Counted from the first letter of the stretch, positions 11,901 to 19,313 are shown. The stretch: 64,000 nucleotides of DNA from Methylobacterium oxalidis (GCF_007992195.1 NZ_BJZU01000034.1:36377-100376); one strand, 5' to 3'. Numbers and translations: made by a program. The notes: generated from the sequence alone by a model not told the origin.

Positions 11901-12498
11901 CGAGGCGCAGGAGTTCACGCTCGACCCGGCGCTCCTCGTCGAGGCCGTGGCGCTGAAGCTCGACGTAGAGCCGGTCCTCGCCGAAAGCGTCCAGGAGCCG
12001 GGCGAGCCTCGCGCCCGCGAGTTCCGGCCGGCCGGCCCGCAGGGCCGCGTCGAGCGGCCCGGTCGGGCCGCCCGTCAGCGCGATCAGCCCCTCCGCGGCG
12101 TCGACGAGGGCGTCGGCCGCGACGCGCGGCGCCTCGCCCAGCGGCCCGTCGAAGTAGGCGCGGCTCGCGAGGCGCAGCAGGTTGCCGTAGCCGACCTCGT
12201 CCTGGGCCAGGATGACGATGTTGCAGGCCGGCACGCTCAGGCGCGCCAGCGGATCGTGCGCCTCGAAGGTGACGGAGAGCTGCATGCCGGCGATCGGCTG
12301 GATCCCGGAGCCCGCGGCCTTCTCGGAGAATTCCAGCGCGCCGAACAGGTTGTTCGTGTCGGTCAGCGCCAGCGCGGGCTGCCGGTCGGCGACGGCGGCC
12401 TTGACGAGGTCGGCGACCTTGAAGGCGCCCTCGAGCAGGGAAAAGGACGAGTGAACGTGGAGGTGGACGAATCCGACCTCCTTGAGCTGGCGCGCCAT
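8938..12498 (-). CDS. dnaE: DNA polymerase III alpha subunit
   Basis: 1186 residues. An N-terminal PHP domain begins F-V-H-L-H-V-H-S-S-F-S-L-L-E-G-A near residue 10. The polymerase core holds the catalytic P-D-F-D-I-D-F-C around residue 445, G-R-G-S-G-A-G-S-L-V-A-W before it, and Y-Q-E-Q-V-M in the fingers; the C-terminal OB fold ends the chain. This is the replicative DnaE1 type; the error-prone DnaE2 is separately encoded at the other end of the window. It is transcribed alone. A small LexA-boxed gene lies about 200 bp upstream on the same strand. Confidence 0.97.
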   Translation of the reverse strand: MARQLKEVGFVHLHVHSSFSLLEGAFKVADLVKAAVADRQPALALTDTNNLFGALEFSEKAAGSGIQPIAGMQLSVTFEAHDPLARLSVPACNIVILAQDEVGYGNLLRLASRAYFDGPLGEAPRVAADALVDAAEGLIALTGGPTGPLDAALRAGRPELAGARLARLLDAFGEDRLYVELQRHGLDEERRVERELLRLADRHGLAVAAANEPFFGKPDDYDAHDALLAIAEGRLVSDERRRRLTPRHAFKTRAEMADLFRDLPEALSATVEIAMRCAYRVRTRKPILPNFGSVAAGDACKGSGTDPAREAALAEKAEARADAANAVAEVIALDEPAELRRQAEEGLELRLKQHGTAPGIAEDVYRERLAFELDVIVKMKFPGYFLIVSDFIKWAKDHDIPVGPGRGSGAGSLVAWSLLITDLDPLRFGLLFERFLNPERVSMPDFDIDFCVEGRERVIQYVQERYGHAQVAQIITFGTLLARGVLRDVGRVLEMPYGQVDKLTKLVPQNPANPVTLAQAIEGEPKLQSAIEEEPIVARLMEIARKLEGLHRHASTHAAGVVIGDRPLEQLVPLYRDPKTGMRVTQFNMKWVEQAGLVKFDFLGLKTLTMLRCCTDLLKQRGIEVDLASLPLDDEKTYEPMKRGETVGVFQVESAGMRKALCEMQADRFEDIIALVALYRPGPMANIPVYCERKLGRDAGNEASWYPHPKLEPILKETFGIIVYQEQVMEVAKVLAGYSLGDADLLRRAMGKKIKAEMDAQRDRFVKGSVERGLTKAKADEIFDLLAKFADYGFNKSHAAAYALLTYQTAYLKANHPVEFLAAAMTLDIDNTDKLAEFRQDAQRLKIVVEPPSINASGVVFEVHDGRIRYALAAIKGVGRAAVEAIVEARGTRPFKDLACLARRLNPRHVNKRTLENLIAAGALDCIEPDRSRAFAAVEPMMKLAQGAAEAETTGIVDMFGGVASADVSLRIPPHDPWPMAEKLKKEYDAVGFFLSGHPLDEYGHLLEKLRVQTWAEFCRAVRAGSTSVGRVAASVLDRSERRTKTGNKLGIVTLSDQTGHFEAIIFSEGLGHYRDILEPGRPLVLQLQANLEGEDVRARIQTAEPLDQAVARYQKGMRIYLRDERPIGSVQQRLSLRGEGEVSLILILDGGEREVEVKLPGKYQASPQVAGALRAVPGVVQVEVN

Positions 12499-12702
12499 GA
12501 CCGACCTTGTTCGTGGTCGGCCAGGATTCCGGCTCAGCCTTAAGGTGTCATCCGCAAAGACGGGGCTGTCCGCAGATGTCCACCGCCATGTGCCCTCCGG
12601 GCATCACAGGCGCCCCTGAGGCGCGCGAAACCGCACGCTGCGCGCGCTTTCCTGTGGGCGACGCCCGTAAACCGGGAACTTTTCGCGAACAGGAGGACAC
12701 CC

Positions 12703-12819
12703 TTAATGCAGGGGCGCCAAGGCTACGGCCCAGAGCGCGACCGCACTCGACAGGAGCCCGAAGGCCGTGAACTCGATGAACCCCGTGAGGATGTTCCGCT
12801 TGATCCCGTCCGCTCTCAT
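12703..12819 (-). CDS. Putative SOS-induced small membrane peptide (38 aa)
   Basis: A 38-codon ORF, M-R-A-D-G-I-K-R-N-I-L-T-G-F-I followed by about 20 mostly hydrophobic residues and ending A-L-A-P-L-H. The start ATG at 12819 has GGAGG five bases upstream; an in-frame ATG at 12831 would add four residues but lacks a Shine-Dalgarno sequence. The layout is a short basic N-terminus followed by one transmembrane helix (about residues 10-35). A perfect alphaproteobacterial LexA box lies 30 bp upstream. LexA-controlled single-span peptides such as Caulobacter SidA (29 aa) block division after DNA damage; a similar role is an inference from layout, not from sequence similarity. Expression is unproven. 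Confidence 0.6.
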   Translation of the reverse strand: MRADGIKRNILTGFIEFTAFGLLSSAVALWAVALAPLH

Positions 12820-12848
12820 CTCGGCCTCCATCTGATGGGTACAGTTTT

Positions 12849-12863
12849 GTTCCTGTTTTGTTC
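12849..12863 (-). promoter_or_regulatory. LexA (SOS) box, GAAC-N7-GAAC
   Basis: Read on the minus strand the site is GAACAAAACAGGAAC, an exact GAAC-N7-GAAC direct repeat, the LexA operator of alphaproteobacteria. A TTTACA resembling a -35 element lies just upstream, and 17 bp further is AAAACT as a possible -10, so the box would sit between the two promoter elements. The neighbourhood is unusually AT-rich for this window. The downstream gene is the 38-codon membrane peptide. Confidence 0.7.
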
Positions 12864-12968
12864 TATGTAAAGCGAGGACGGCGGGCTAGGCCGCGACGTG
12901 GTTAGCGGCTCGTTAAGAGGGATGAACGGGACCGTGCGCGGGCAAGGATCGATCGCGCCTCGGTCCGC

Positions 12969-13697
12969 TCACTGAGGCGTCGCCCAGGCCGTCAGGGAGA
13001 TGTACGGGCTCGGCCGCTCGCGCCCCGTCTCGAACTGGACCCCGGCGGAGACGCGCAGGCGATAGCGCCACAGCGGCACGTCGGTGGCGTGCAGGCCGAG
13101 GCTCCACTTGGCGTACCCGGTCTGATCCGCGTAGAGGCTCGTCTCCGGCCCGAGAAAGGCATCCCAGATCCGGTAGCCGATGGCGAGGCGGCTCCACACG
13201 TCGCCCCGCGCAGTGCCCGCGATGAGGGTGCCGTTCACGAGCATGTCCGGGCTCGGATGCGCCCAGACTTCCCCGTGCAGCCGCAATCCGATCCGCGCCG
13301 GGAGAACTGCGACGCCCAGGCCGTCCGTCAGCGCCTCCAGCGACGCCTCGGGCCCGGCATAGAGGGCCGCGGTGCCCCAGTCGCCCGTCCACTGATACCC
13401 TCCGACCATCGCTGCCGCGACGGTGTAGCGGGCGAGCCGCGCGGTGTGGACGCTCGCGCCGCAGGTGCAGAGAGCCGTCTCGAACCGGCGCCCGAAGCCG
13501 GCGCTCGCCAGGATCACGGGGCCGGTGCCGCCCCCTTCCAGTTCGACCTTGACCCCGTTCGCCGCGAAGGAAGAGGGCGCCGCGTCGAGGCTGCCGAACA
13601 CGACCGCGCGGAGCGGGTAGCTCTCGGCCTGGGCGGGCCCGAGCGCGAGCGGGAGGGCGAAGGCGGCACACGCGACAGGCAGAAGGCGGTGTGTCAC
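12969..13697 (-). CDS. BcsS-like outer-membrane beta-barrel protein
   Basis: 242 residues with a signal peptide (M-T-H-R-L-L-P-V-A-C-A-A-F-A-L-P-L-A-L ending A-Q-A). The mature part is a series of alternating hydrophobic strands (A-A-M-V-G-G-Y-Q-W, I-G-L-R-L-H-G-E-V-W-A, W-S-L-G-L-H-A-T-D) and ends P-Y-I-S-L-T-A-W-A, a beta-barrel pattern. The spacing of Y-Q-W, L-Y-A-G-P-E and P-Y-I-S-L-T resembles the cellulose biosynthesis protein BcsS group in Rhizobiales. No bcs genes are adjacent, so the BcsS name is tentative. Confidence 0.6.
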   Translation of the reverse strand: MTHRLLPVACAAFALPLALGPAQAESYPLRAVVFGSLDAAPSSFAANGVKVELEGGGTGPVILASAGFGRRFETALCTCGASVHTARLARYTVAAAMVGGYQWTGDWGTAALYAGPEASLEALTDGLGVAVLPARIGLRLHGEVWAHPSPDMLVNGTLIAGTARGDVWSRLAIGYRIWDAFLGPETSLYADQTGYAKWSLGLHATDVPLWRYRLRVSAGVQFETGRERPSPYISLTAWATPQ

Positions 13698-13835
13698 CGG
13701 GAACCCGCATCGGTCGAGTTCGCATCAGTGTAGTATCGTCCGCCTCGATTTCGCCAGAGATGCGGCGCATCTGATCGCCGGAAATCAGGAATTATTTCTG
13801 GTTGCTTCAGATCGGCGGTGCGCTATCCATTCGGC

Positions 13836-14636
13836 ATGATTGAAGAGAACCTTAGATCGGATTTTTCCGAGATCGATAACTTCAGCGAACTGTCGTCGGC
13901 CGCTGACCTGGTGCCATCTGCACGCCCTGCGGGTGGTGCCGAGGGATCGACGGCACGTGCGCTGCCGCGCTTGGCGGAGGCGGAGAACTCGGCTAGAGCC
14001 GCGCCCGGGACAGCAGCCAGCGGCCGAACCCTCTTGTATTCCGGTGCACGAACCTCCGACGTCCTCACCGTGCTCGCGAGCCAGGAGGGCGACCGGCTGA
14101 CCGTCGGCGACATCGTCGCCGTGCTGCGGGACCGTGCCTTCGCGCTGCTCGTGGTCATCCTCGGCCTGCCGAACTGCCTGCCGATGCCGCCGCCGATCCC
14201 GCTGATCTGCGGCCTGCTGCTCCTGCTCGTCGCGGTGCAGATCGCCGCCGGCATGTCCGCGCCCTGGCTGCCCCGCGCGCTGCTCGGCCGCTCCGTGGCG
14301 CGCAGCGACGTGGAGCGGGCCGTCAACCGTGCCGTGCCGGTGCTGCGGCGGCTGGAGCGCTGGTCGCGCCCGCGCATGGCCGTGTTCGAGACCGCGCTCG
14401 GCATGCGCGGCATGGGGCTGATCCTGCTCACGCTCGCGATGGCGCTGATCGTGGCCGCACCCGTGGTCGGGCAGATCCCGCTCGGGCTAGCGGTCTGCCT
14501 CGTGGGCCTCGGCCTCGTGGAGCGGGACGGGATCGTCGTCCTGGTCGGCCTCGCCATCGGCACGGTCGGCGTCGCCCTCAATGCGGGCTTCGTCTACGCG
14601 ATCGTCGCCGGGATCATGAGCCTGTTCAGCCTCTGA
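13836..14636 (+). CDS. ExoD-family membrane protein
   Basis: 266 residues from ATG at 13836 (GTG at 13818 would add six). About 65 polar N-terminal residues are followed by the ExoD family core: S-D-V-L-T-V-L-A near residue 75, L-V-V-I-L-G-L-P-N-C-L-P-M-P-P-P-I-P, then several transmembrane segments and R-P-R-M-A-V-F-E. ExoD was first described as needed for exopolysaccharide production and alkali tolerance in Sinorhizobium; its biochemical activity is unknown. It is divergent from the BcsS-like gene and convergent with znuB. Confidence 0.85.
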   Translation: MIEENLRSDFSEIDNFSELSSAADLVPSARPAGGAEGSTARALPRLAEAENSARAAPGTAASGRTLLYSGARTSDVLTVLASQEGDRLTVGDIVAVLRDRAFALLVVILGLPNCLPMPPPIPLICGLLLLLVAVQIAAGMSAPWLPRALLGRSVARSDVERAVNRAVPVLRRLERWSRPRMAVFETALGMRGMGLILLTLAMALIVAAPVVGQIPLGLAVCLVGLGLVERDGIVVLVGLAIGTVGVALNAGFVYAIVAGIMSLFSL

Positions 14637-14646
14637 CGGCGCCGGC

Positions 14647-15525
14647 TCAGGCCTCGAGGTGGCGCGGGCGCACCAGGCGGTAGACGAGGCCGCCGCGCGG
14701 CCCCACCAGCATCGAGGCGAGGTAGAGCCCGCCCGCCGCCAGCACGATGGCCGGGCCGGTAGGCAGATCGGCGTTGTAGGACAGGCTGAGCCCGATCACG
14801 CTCGCCAGCACCGCGACCAGCATCGAGACGGGGATCAGGCCGGTGAGATCGGACGCCCAGAAACGGGCGGTGATCGCCGGGAGCAGCATCAGCCCCACCG
14901 CCAGGAGCGTGCCGAGCGCCTGGAAGCCGCCCACGAGGTTCATCACCACGAGACCGAGGAAGGCGAGATGGACCGGGCCGCCCGCGCGGCTCACCGTGCG
15001 CAGGAAGAGTGGGTCCACGCACTCCATCACGAGAGGACGGTAGAGCACCGCCAGCGCGAGGAGCGTCACGGTGGCGATGCCGCCGAGGAGCAGGAGCGCC
15101 GGGTCGTCGAGGGCCAGCACAGTCCCGAACAGGATGTGCAGGAGATCGATCTGCGAGCCCCGAAGCGAGACGAGGAGCACGCCGGCCGCGAGCGAGATCA
15201 GGTAGAAGGCGGCGAGGCTCGCATCCTCCTTGAGCATGGTCGAGCGGGTGACGAGCCCGGCGAGCAGCGCCACCGCGAGACCGGCGGCGAGTCCGCCGAG
15301 GGTCATGGCCGGCAGCGACAGGCCGGCGACCAGGAAGCCCGCCGCCGCGCCCGGCAGGATCGCGTGGCTCATCGCCTCGCTCATCAGGCTCATCCGGCGC
15401 AGCATCAGGAACACGCCGATCGGCGGCGCCGACACAGACAGGGCGAGGCAGCCCGCCAGGGCACGGCGCATGAAGCCGAACTCGACGAAAGGCCCGAGGA
15501 CGGGAGCGGTCACCAGATCGATCAC
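14647..15525 (-). CDS. znuB: Zinc/manganese ABC transporter permease
   Basis: 292 residues with eight or nine hydrophobic helices of the ABC-3 family (L-A-G-C-L-A-L-S-V-S-A-P-P-I-G near residue 25, then R-R-M-S-L-M-S-E-A-M-S-H-A-I-L-P-G-A-A, the conserved cytoplasmic coupling region). It moves Zn(II) inward across the plasma membrane. Its start overlaps the stop of the ATPase gene by 4 bp (ATGA). The adjacent zur gene makes zinc the likely substrate. Confidence 0.88.
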   Translation of the reverse strand: MIDLVTAPVLGPFVEFGFMRRALAGCLALSVSAPPIGVFLMLRRMSLMSEAMSHAILPGAAAGFLVAGLSLPAMTLGGLAAGLAVALLAGLVTRSTMLKEDASLAAFYLISLAAGVLLVSLRGSQIDLLHILFGTVLALDDPALLLLGGIATVTLLALAVLYRPLVMECVDPLFLRTVSRAGGPVHLAFLGLVVMNLVGGFQALGTLLAVGLMLLPAITARFWASDLTGLIPVSMLVAVLASVIGLSLSYNADLPTGPAIVLAAGGLYLASMLVGPRGGLVYRLVRPRHLEA

Positions 15526-16430
15526 GAGGCGCTCCGATGGCGGTGCCGGCCATGTCCGTGCTCGCGGATCTCGGGCCCTGCCGGGTGGAGGTGATCCGCA
15601 TGATCGTGGTGGGCGTGGCCGTGATGGGCGTGCTCGTCATGGACGTGCTCGTGGCCGCCCTGCGGGTGCGCCGGACCGTGCCCGGCATGGTCGCGGGCGC
15701 AGATCGCGGCGTTCTCGTCCCAGGCTTCCGAGAGGCGGGTGGCGCGCGCGAGGTTCAGGGGCGTCAGCACGGCGGCGGTCGGGCCCCAGGCCACGGGCTC
15801 GCGGGCGAGCAGCAGGGTCGTGGGGAAGTGGGCCCGCACCTGCGAGAGGTCGTGGAGGGCCGCGACGATGGTCCGTCCCTGCCCGTGCCAGCCTCGGATC
15901 AGGCGAACGAGGTCGTCGGTGGTGCGCGCATCGACGCCGGTGAAGGGCTCGTCGAGAAGGAGGACGGCCGCGTCCTGGAGGATGAGGCGGGCGAACAGGG
16001 CCCGCTGGAACTGCCCGCCGGATAGGGTCCCGATGGCCCGATCCTCGAATCCGGTGAGCCCGACCGCGGCGAGGGCGGCGAGAACCGTCTCCCGCTGCCG
16101 CTTCAGGCTCGCCCAGGGACCGAGCCGCCGCCAGAGGCCCATGCTGGCGAGATCGAGGACGCTCAGCGGGAAGGAGCGGTCGATCTCGTCCGCCTGCGGC
16201 AGGTAGGCGATCGCGCCGCGGTCGCGCTCGATCCGCCCGTCGAGGCAGCCGATCTCGCCGACGATGCCCTTCAGCAGGGTGGACTTGCCCGCCCCGTTCG
16301 GCCCGACCAGAGCGAGGAGGTCGCCGCGCGGGATCGTCCCGTCGAGGTGGTGAACGGCCGGATGGCGGTCGTAGCCGAGGGTCAGCCCCTCGAAGGCGAC
16401 GGCACCGGCCTCGCCCGCGCGGCCGGTCAC
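15522..16430 (-). CDS. znuC: Zinc ABC transporter ATP-binding protein with His-rich tail
   Basis: 302 residues from GTG at 16430. It has Walker A G-P-N-G-A-G-K-S-T-L, signature L-S-G-G-Q-F-Q-R-A-L, and Walker B V-L-L-L-D-E-P-F-T-G-V-D. The ATPase core ends at about residue 240. The last roughly 55 residues are very rich in His (about 20, in H-x-H and H-H-x-H runs), an unusual place for a metal-binding segment, which normally sits in the periplasmic ZnuA. The start overlaps the stop of a 53-codon ORF by GTGA. A much longer upstream reading frame exists but is low-complexity and not ABC-like. Confidence 0.88.
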   Translation of the reverse strand: MTGRAGEAGAVAFEGLTLGYDRHPAVHHLDGTIPRGDLLALVGPNGAGKSTLLKGIVGEIGCLDGRIERDRGAIAYLPQADEIDRSFPLSVLDLASMGLWRRLGPWASLKRQRETVLAALAAVGLTGFEDRAIGTLSGGQFQRALFARLILQDAAVLLLDEPFTGVDARTTDDLVRLIRGWHGQGRTIVAALHDLSQVRAHFPTTLLLAREPVAWGPTAAVLTPLNLARATRLSEAWDENAAICARDHAGHGPAHPQGGHEHVHDEHAHHGHAHHDHADHLHPAGPEIREHGHGRHRHRSAS

Positions 16431-16588
16431 CGGAGCGCCCACAGGATCACGGCCCAGAGCCCGGCCGCGCAGAGGCCGGCAAGCGCGAGGCGGAAGCCGA
16501 GCCCGGCGCGGAACAGCGAGGCGCGCGGCAGGGACAGACGGGACGAAGGCGGACGGGAGGACGGGGCGGGCCGGTCGGTTCGGGTCAC
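16427..16588 (-). CDS. Small single-span membrane protein upstream of znuC (53 aa)
   Basis: A 53-codon ORF from GTG at 16588, with a Pro/Ser/Arg-rich N-terminal half and one hydrophobic helix at residues 31-51 (L-G-F-R-L-A-L-A-G-L-C-A-A-G-L-W-A-V-I-L-W). Its TGA overlaps the GTG of znuC by 4 bp, the same coupling seen between znuC and znuB. No good Shine-Dalgarno is visible and no ATG exists, so it may be a short leader instead of a stable protein. It would be the first gene after the candidate Zur site. Confidence 0.45.
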   Translation of the reverse strand: MTRTDRPAPSSRPPSSRLSLPRASLFRAGLGFRLALAGLCAAGLWAVILWALR

Positions 16589-16682
16589 GTCGGGGTCGGT
16601 TCCGGTGGCGCGGCGGCGGGGACCGACGTCGGGCGCGGCGGGCGAATTGCCGGGATCGGGCCGGAGCCCTATAGTCCCGGCT

Positions 16683-16695
16683 GATACACTGTAAC
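16683..16695. promoter_or_regulatory. Candidate Zur operator
   Basis: GATAC-ACT-GTAAC (13 bp) is an imperfect inverted repeat that resembles the GTTAT/GTAAC-type boxes of alphaproteobacterial Zur. It lies between the divergent zur and znu genes, about 30 bp before zur and 95 bp before the first znu-side ORF, where one site could control both. Four of five bases in each arm pair. Confidence 0.45.
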
Positions 16696-16724
16696 ACCCT
16701 CGGAGTTCAATCGGGACGGGCGCC

Positions 16725-17225
16725 GTGACGGAGCACAGTCATCATCACGCGGGCGGGCACGACGGCCCGGGCTGCTGCGGCGGGGACGTGATCGAACGGG
16801 CCGAGCGCCTGTGCGGCGAGCGCGACCTGCAGTTCACGCGCCTGCGCCGGGACGTGCTGCGGGTCGTGGCGGAAGCCGGCAAGCCGCTCGGCGCCTACGA
16901 CATCGCGGAGCGCCTGAGCGGGGCGGGGCGGCGGGTCGCCGCGGTCTCGGTCTACCGCGCCCTCGATTTCCTGACGGAGCACGACCTCGTCCACCGCATC
17001 GCGAGCCGCAACGCCTTCGTTCCCTGCGCCCACGCGCACGGCGAGGGGGCGGGCCTCGTCTTCATGATCTGCCGCAGCTGCGGCGGCATCGACGAGACCA
17101 CGTCCCCGGAGATCGAGGACCAGCTCGGCCGCACCCTGGCGCGCGCCGGCTTCCGGCCCGCGAGCCGCATCCTCGAGGTCGAGGGCGAGTGCGAGGCCTG
17201 CCTTCAGCGCGAGGCCGCCTCCTGA
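16725..17225 (+). CDS. zur: Fur-family zinc regulator (Zur)
   Basis: 166 residues from a GTG start. The N-terminal tail is His-rich (S-H-H-H-A-G-G-H-D). The winged-helix domain has L-R-R-D-V-L-R-V-V near residue 40, then G-A-Y-D-I-A-E-R-L and A-V-S-V-Y-R-A-L-D-F-L as the recognition helix. Metal ligands are visible as H-R-I near 95, C-A-H-A-H, the C-R-S-C pair and the C-E-A-C pair of the structural zinc site. It represses zinc uptake when zinc is sufficient. Divergence from znuCB supports Zur over Fur. Confidence 0.9.
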   Translation: MTEHSHHHAGGHDGPGCCGGDVIERAERLCGERDLQFTRLRRDVLRVVAEAGKPLGAYDIAERLSGAGRRVAAVSVYRALDFLTEHDLVHRIASRNAFVPCAHAHGEGAGLVFMICRSCGGIDETTSPEIEDQLGRTLARAGFRPASRILEVEGECEACLQREAAS

Positions 17226-17235
17226 GCCGCCTGCC

Positions 17236-18741
17236 TCAGAACGCGTTCCGGTAGGCTCGAGGCGAGATGACCGTCTGGACGATGATCTGCATGTCGAACC
17301 AGATCGACCAGTTGTCGATGTAGTGAAGGTCGTGCGCGACGCGCCGCTCCATGTCGAGGTCGGTCAGCGTCTCTCCGCGCAGGCCGTTCACCTGCGCCCA
17401 ACCCGTGATGCCGGGCTTCACGTTGTGGCGGCGGGCGTAGAGCGCGATGCGCCGCTCGAAGCTGCGGTCATGGGCGAGCGCGTGCGGGCGCGGCCCGACG
17501 AGCGACATCTCGCCGAGCACCACGTTGAGGAGTTGCGGCAGCTCGTCGATGTTCGAGCGGCGCAGCATCGCGCCGATGCGGGTGATGCGGGAATCGTTGC
17601 GCGTCGCCTGCCGGAAGCCCGCATTCTCCTCGACCTTCATGCTGCGAAACTTGAAGACGTCGAAGGGCTGCTGGTTGAAGCCGTAGCGGCGCTGCCGGAA
17701 GAAGACCGGACCGGGGCTGTCGAGCTTGATCAGCACGGCCACCGCCGCCATCAGCGGGGCGAGGAGCGCCAGGGCGGTGAGCGACAGGGCGAGGTCGAAA
17801 GCGCGCTTCAGCAGGATCTCGCCGATGTTGAGCGGGCGCCGCCCGATGTTGATGCCAGAGAGCCGCCCGACGCGGGCGATCTCGAGGTCGGGAAAGCGGT
17901 CGAGCACCGCGCCCGGCCGCAGGTGGAGGGCGGCCGGAACCCGCAGGAAGGCGTCGATGCAGCGCTCGACCTCGGCATTGTCCGCCCAGGGCACGAGGAT
18001 GAAGACGTCGTCCGGGCGCAGGAAGCGCACCACGGAGACCGCTAGGTCGAGGTCCTCGGAGAGCTGGGCCTGGCGCGCCGCCTCGTCCGCCGTCGCGTCG
18101 ACGCGGCGCAGGTAGCTCGTGCCGATCACCCGGAGGCCGAGCGCGTCGGCGTCGTTGCTCGCGTAGAAGCGTGCGATGTCCTCCTCGAAGCCGACCAGGT
18201 GCACCCGGCTGACGGAGGCGGAGGCCGGCGTGATACCCTTGCGCACGAGGGCGATCATCGCCGCACGCATGCTCAGCATCGCGGGCAGCCCGAGGACGAA
18301 CAGGGTGACGGCGACGACGCGGGAGAAGTCGGTCGTGGTTTTCGTGGCGAAGCCGAACACCAGCACCACCGCCCAGGCGACCAGCCAGAGCGTGGCGGCG
18401 CGGCGCAGGTGCGGGCGCCGCGCCAGCGAGGTCTCGATGCTGTACTCCTCGCGCACGAGGTTCGTGAGGAGGACGAACAGGGCGACGAGGCCCGAGATGC
18501 GCAGGCTGCGGATCTCCGAGCCCGGGATCAGCGTGCCGGCCTGGGCGTAATAGTAGACGACTTCGATCGCGAGGCCGAGGCCGCAGATGGTCAGAACATC
18601 GGCGAGCGCGACGGTCGCCGAGATCCCGAGGCGGAAGGCGGCTCGGCTCCGGCGCGGCAGGAGCGCGGCCCAGACGTTCCTGCGCCGGCCGTCGGCCGGG
18701 CGGACGCTTTGATACGTCTCGGGAAGGCGATCCTGAAACAT
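17236..18741 (-). CDS. Undecaprenyl-phosphate sugar phosphotransferase (WcaJ/ExoY type)
   Basis: 501 residues from ATG at 18741 (ATG at 18768 would add nine). Four N-terminal transmembrane segments (residues about 30-150) precede a nucleotide-binding-like region, then a fifth span (L-A-L-S-L-T-A-L-A-L-L-A-P-L) and the catalytic cytoplasmic domain with F-K-F-R-S-M, D-E-L-P-Q-L-L-N-V, M-S-L-V-G-P-R-P and V-K-P-G-I-T-G-W-A-Q-V-N-G. Family members load the first sugar phosphate onto undecaprenyl phosphate to begin exopolysaccharide repeat-unit synthesis. No glycosyltransferases lie nearby, so the product is unknown. Confidence 0.93.
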   Translation of the reverse strand: MFQDRLPETYQSVRPADGRRRNVWAALLPRRSRAAFRLGISATVALADVLTICGLGLAIEVVYYYAQAGTLIPGSEIRSLRISGLVALFVLLTNLVREEYSIETSLARRPHLRRAATLWLVAWAVVLVFGFATKTTTDFSRVVAVTLFVLGLPAMLSMRAAMIALVRKGITPASASVSRVHLVGFEEDIARFYASNDADALGLRVIGTSYLRRVDATADEAARQAQLSEDLDLAVSVVRFLRPDDVFILVPWADNAEVERCIDAFLRVPAALHLRPGAVLDRFPDLEIARVGRLSGINIGRRPLNIGEILLKRAFDLALSLTALALLAPLMAAVAVLIKLDSPGPVFFRQRRYGFNQQPFDVFKFRSMKVEENAGFRQATRNDSRITRIGAMLRRSNIDELPQLLNVVLGEMSLVGPRPHALAHDRSFERRIALYARRHNVKPGITGWAQVNGLRGETLTDLDMERRVAHDLHYIDNWSIWFDMQIIVQTVISPRAYRNAF

Positions 18742-18900
18742 CGGGCGCTCTGTTCCGTCGTGAGCCAAGCTCTGTCCCGGACTGATACGGATCTCGGATC
18801 CGTCCGGGCTCTCGAGGACATCCGAGCAACGTTCGGACCTCGGACGGTCCTGCTCAGATCGGTTGCGCCCAACTCGATAACGCTCTTACTGGTTGCGTAT

Positions 18901-18923
18901 TCGCCGCGCAATCCGCGCGGCGA
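18901..18923. terminator. Perfect inverted repeat downstream of the heme monooxygenase gene
   Basis: TCGCCGCGC and its exact complement GCGCGGCGA are separated by AATCC, giving a 9-bp stem about 55 bp past the stop of the minus-strand monooxygenase gene. There is no U-tract, so it may be a processing or pausing hairpin instead of a true intrinsic terminator. Confidence 0.35.
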
Positions 18924-18977
18924 GACTGTGAAACGAGGTCTCCGGGCCGGCCTATTCCGAACCCGGCACGGCGCCGG

Positions 18978-19313
18978 TCAGGCGGCGTCCGCCTCGCCGG
19001 CGCGAGCGACGGTCTGGATCGTCTCGAAGCCCTCGAATTGCGGATGGCCGAGATACAGCGGCTTCGTCGTCGGCACCCGGCTGTGGGCCTTGCGGAACTG
19101 CTCGGAGCGGGTCCAGGCCTCGAAATCGGCCCGCGAGCGCCAGATTGTGTGGGAGGCGTAGAGCACGTGGTCCTCGTGCTCGGGCCCGCGCAGGAGCTGG
19201 AACTCCACGAAGCCCGCCATCTCGCCGAGGTGGCTGTCGCGCCCGAGCCAGACCTGCTCGAATTCCTGTGTCGCGTCCTTGACCACCTTGAAGCGGTTCA
19301 TGGCGATGAACAT
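18978..19313 (-). CDS. Heme-degrading monooxygenase (IsdG/HmuQ-like ABM fold)
   Basis: 111 residues, one antibiotic-biosynthesis-monooxygenase type ferredoxin fold. M-F-I-A-M-N-R-F-K-V opens with the Asn used in IsdG-type enzymes; F-V-E-F-Q-L-L-R-G-P and Y-A-S-H-T-I-W-R-S-R-A-D-F-E-A-W-T follow, with the conserved Trp and the His of the H-x-x-W segment. This matches rhizobial HmuQ/HmuD enzymes that open heme and release iron. No heme transport genes or recognisable iron box are adjacent. A non-heme ABM role cannot be excluded. Confidence 0.78.
   Translation of the reverse strand: MFIAMNRFKVVKDATQEFEQVWLGRDSHLGEMAGFVEFQLLRGPEHEDHVLYASHTIWRSRADFEAWTRSEQFRKAHSRVPTTKPLYLGHPQFEGFETIQTVARAGEADAA

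Noticed and set aside
8923..12543. 1206-codon plus-strand ORF opposite dnaE
   Set aside because: It is the antisense frame of a fully conserved dnaE, His/Arg/Asp-rich with no domain, as expected from GC-rich codon bias.
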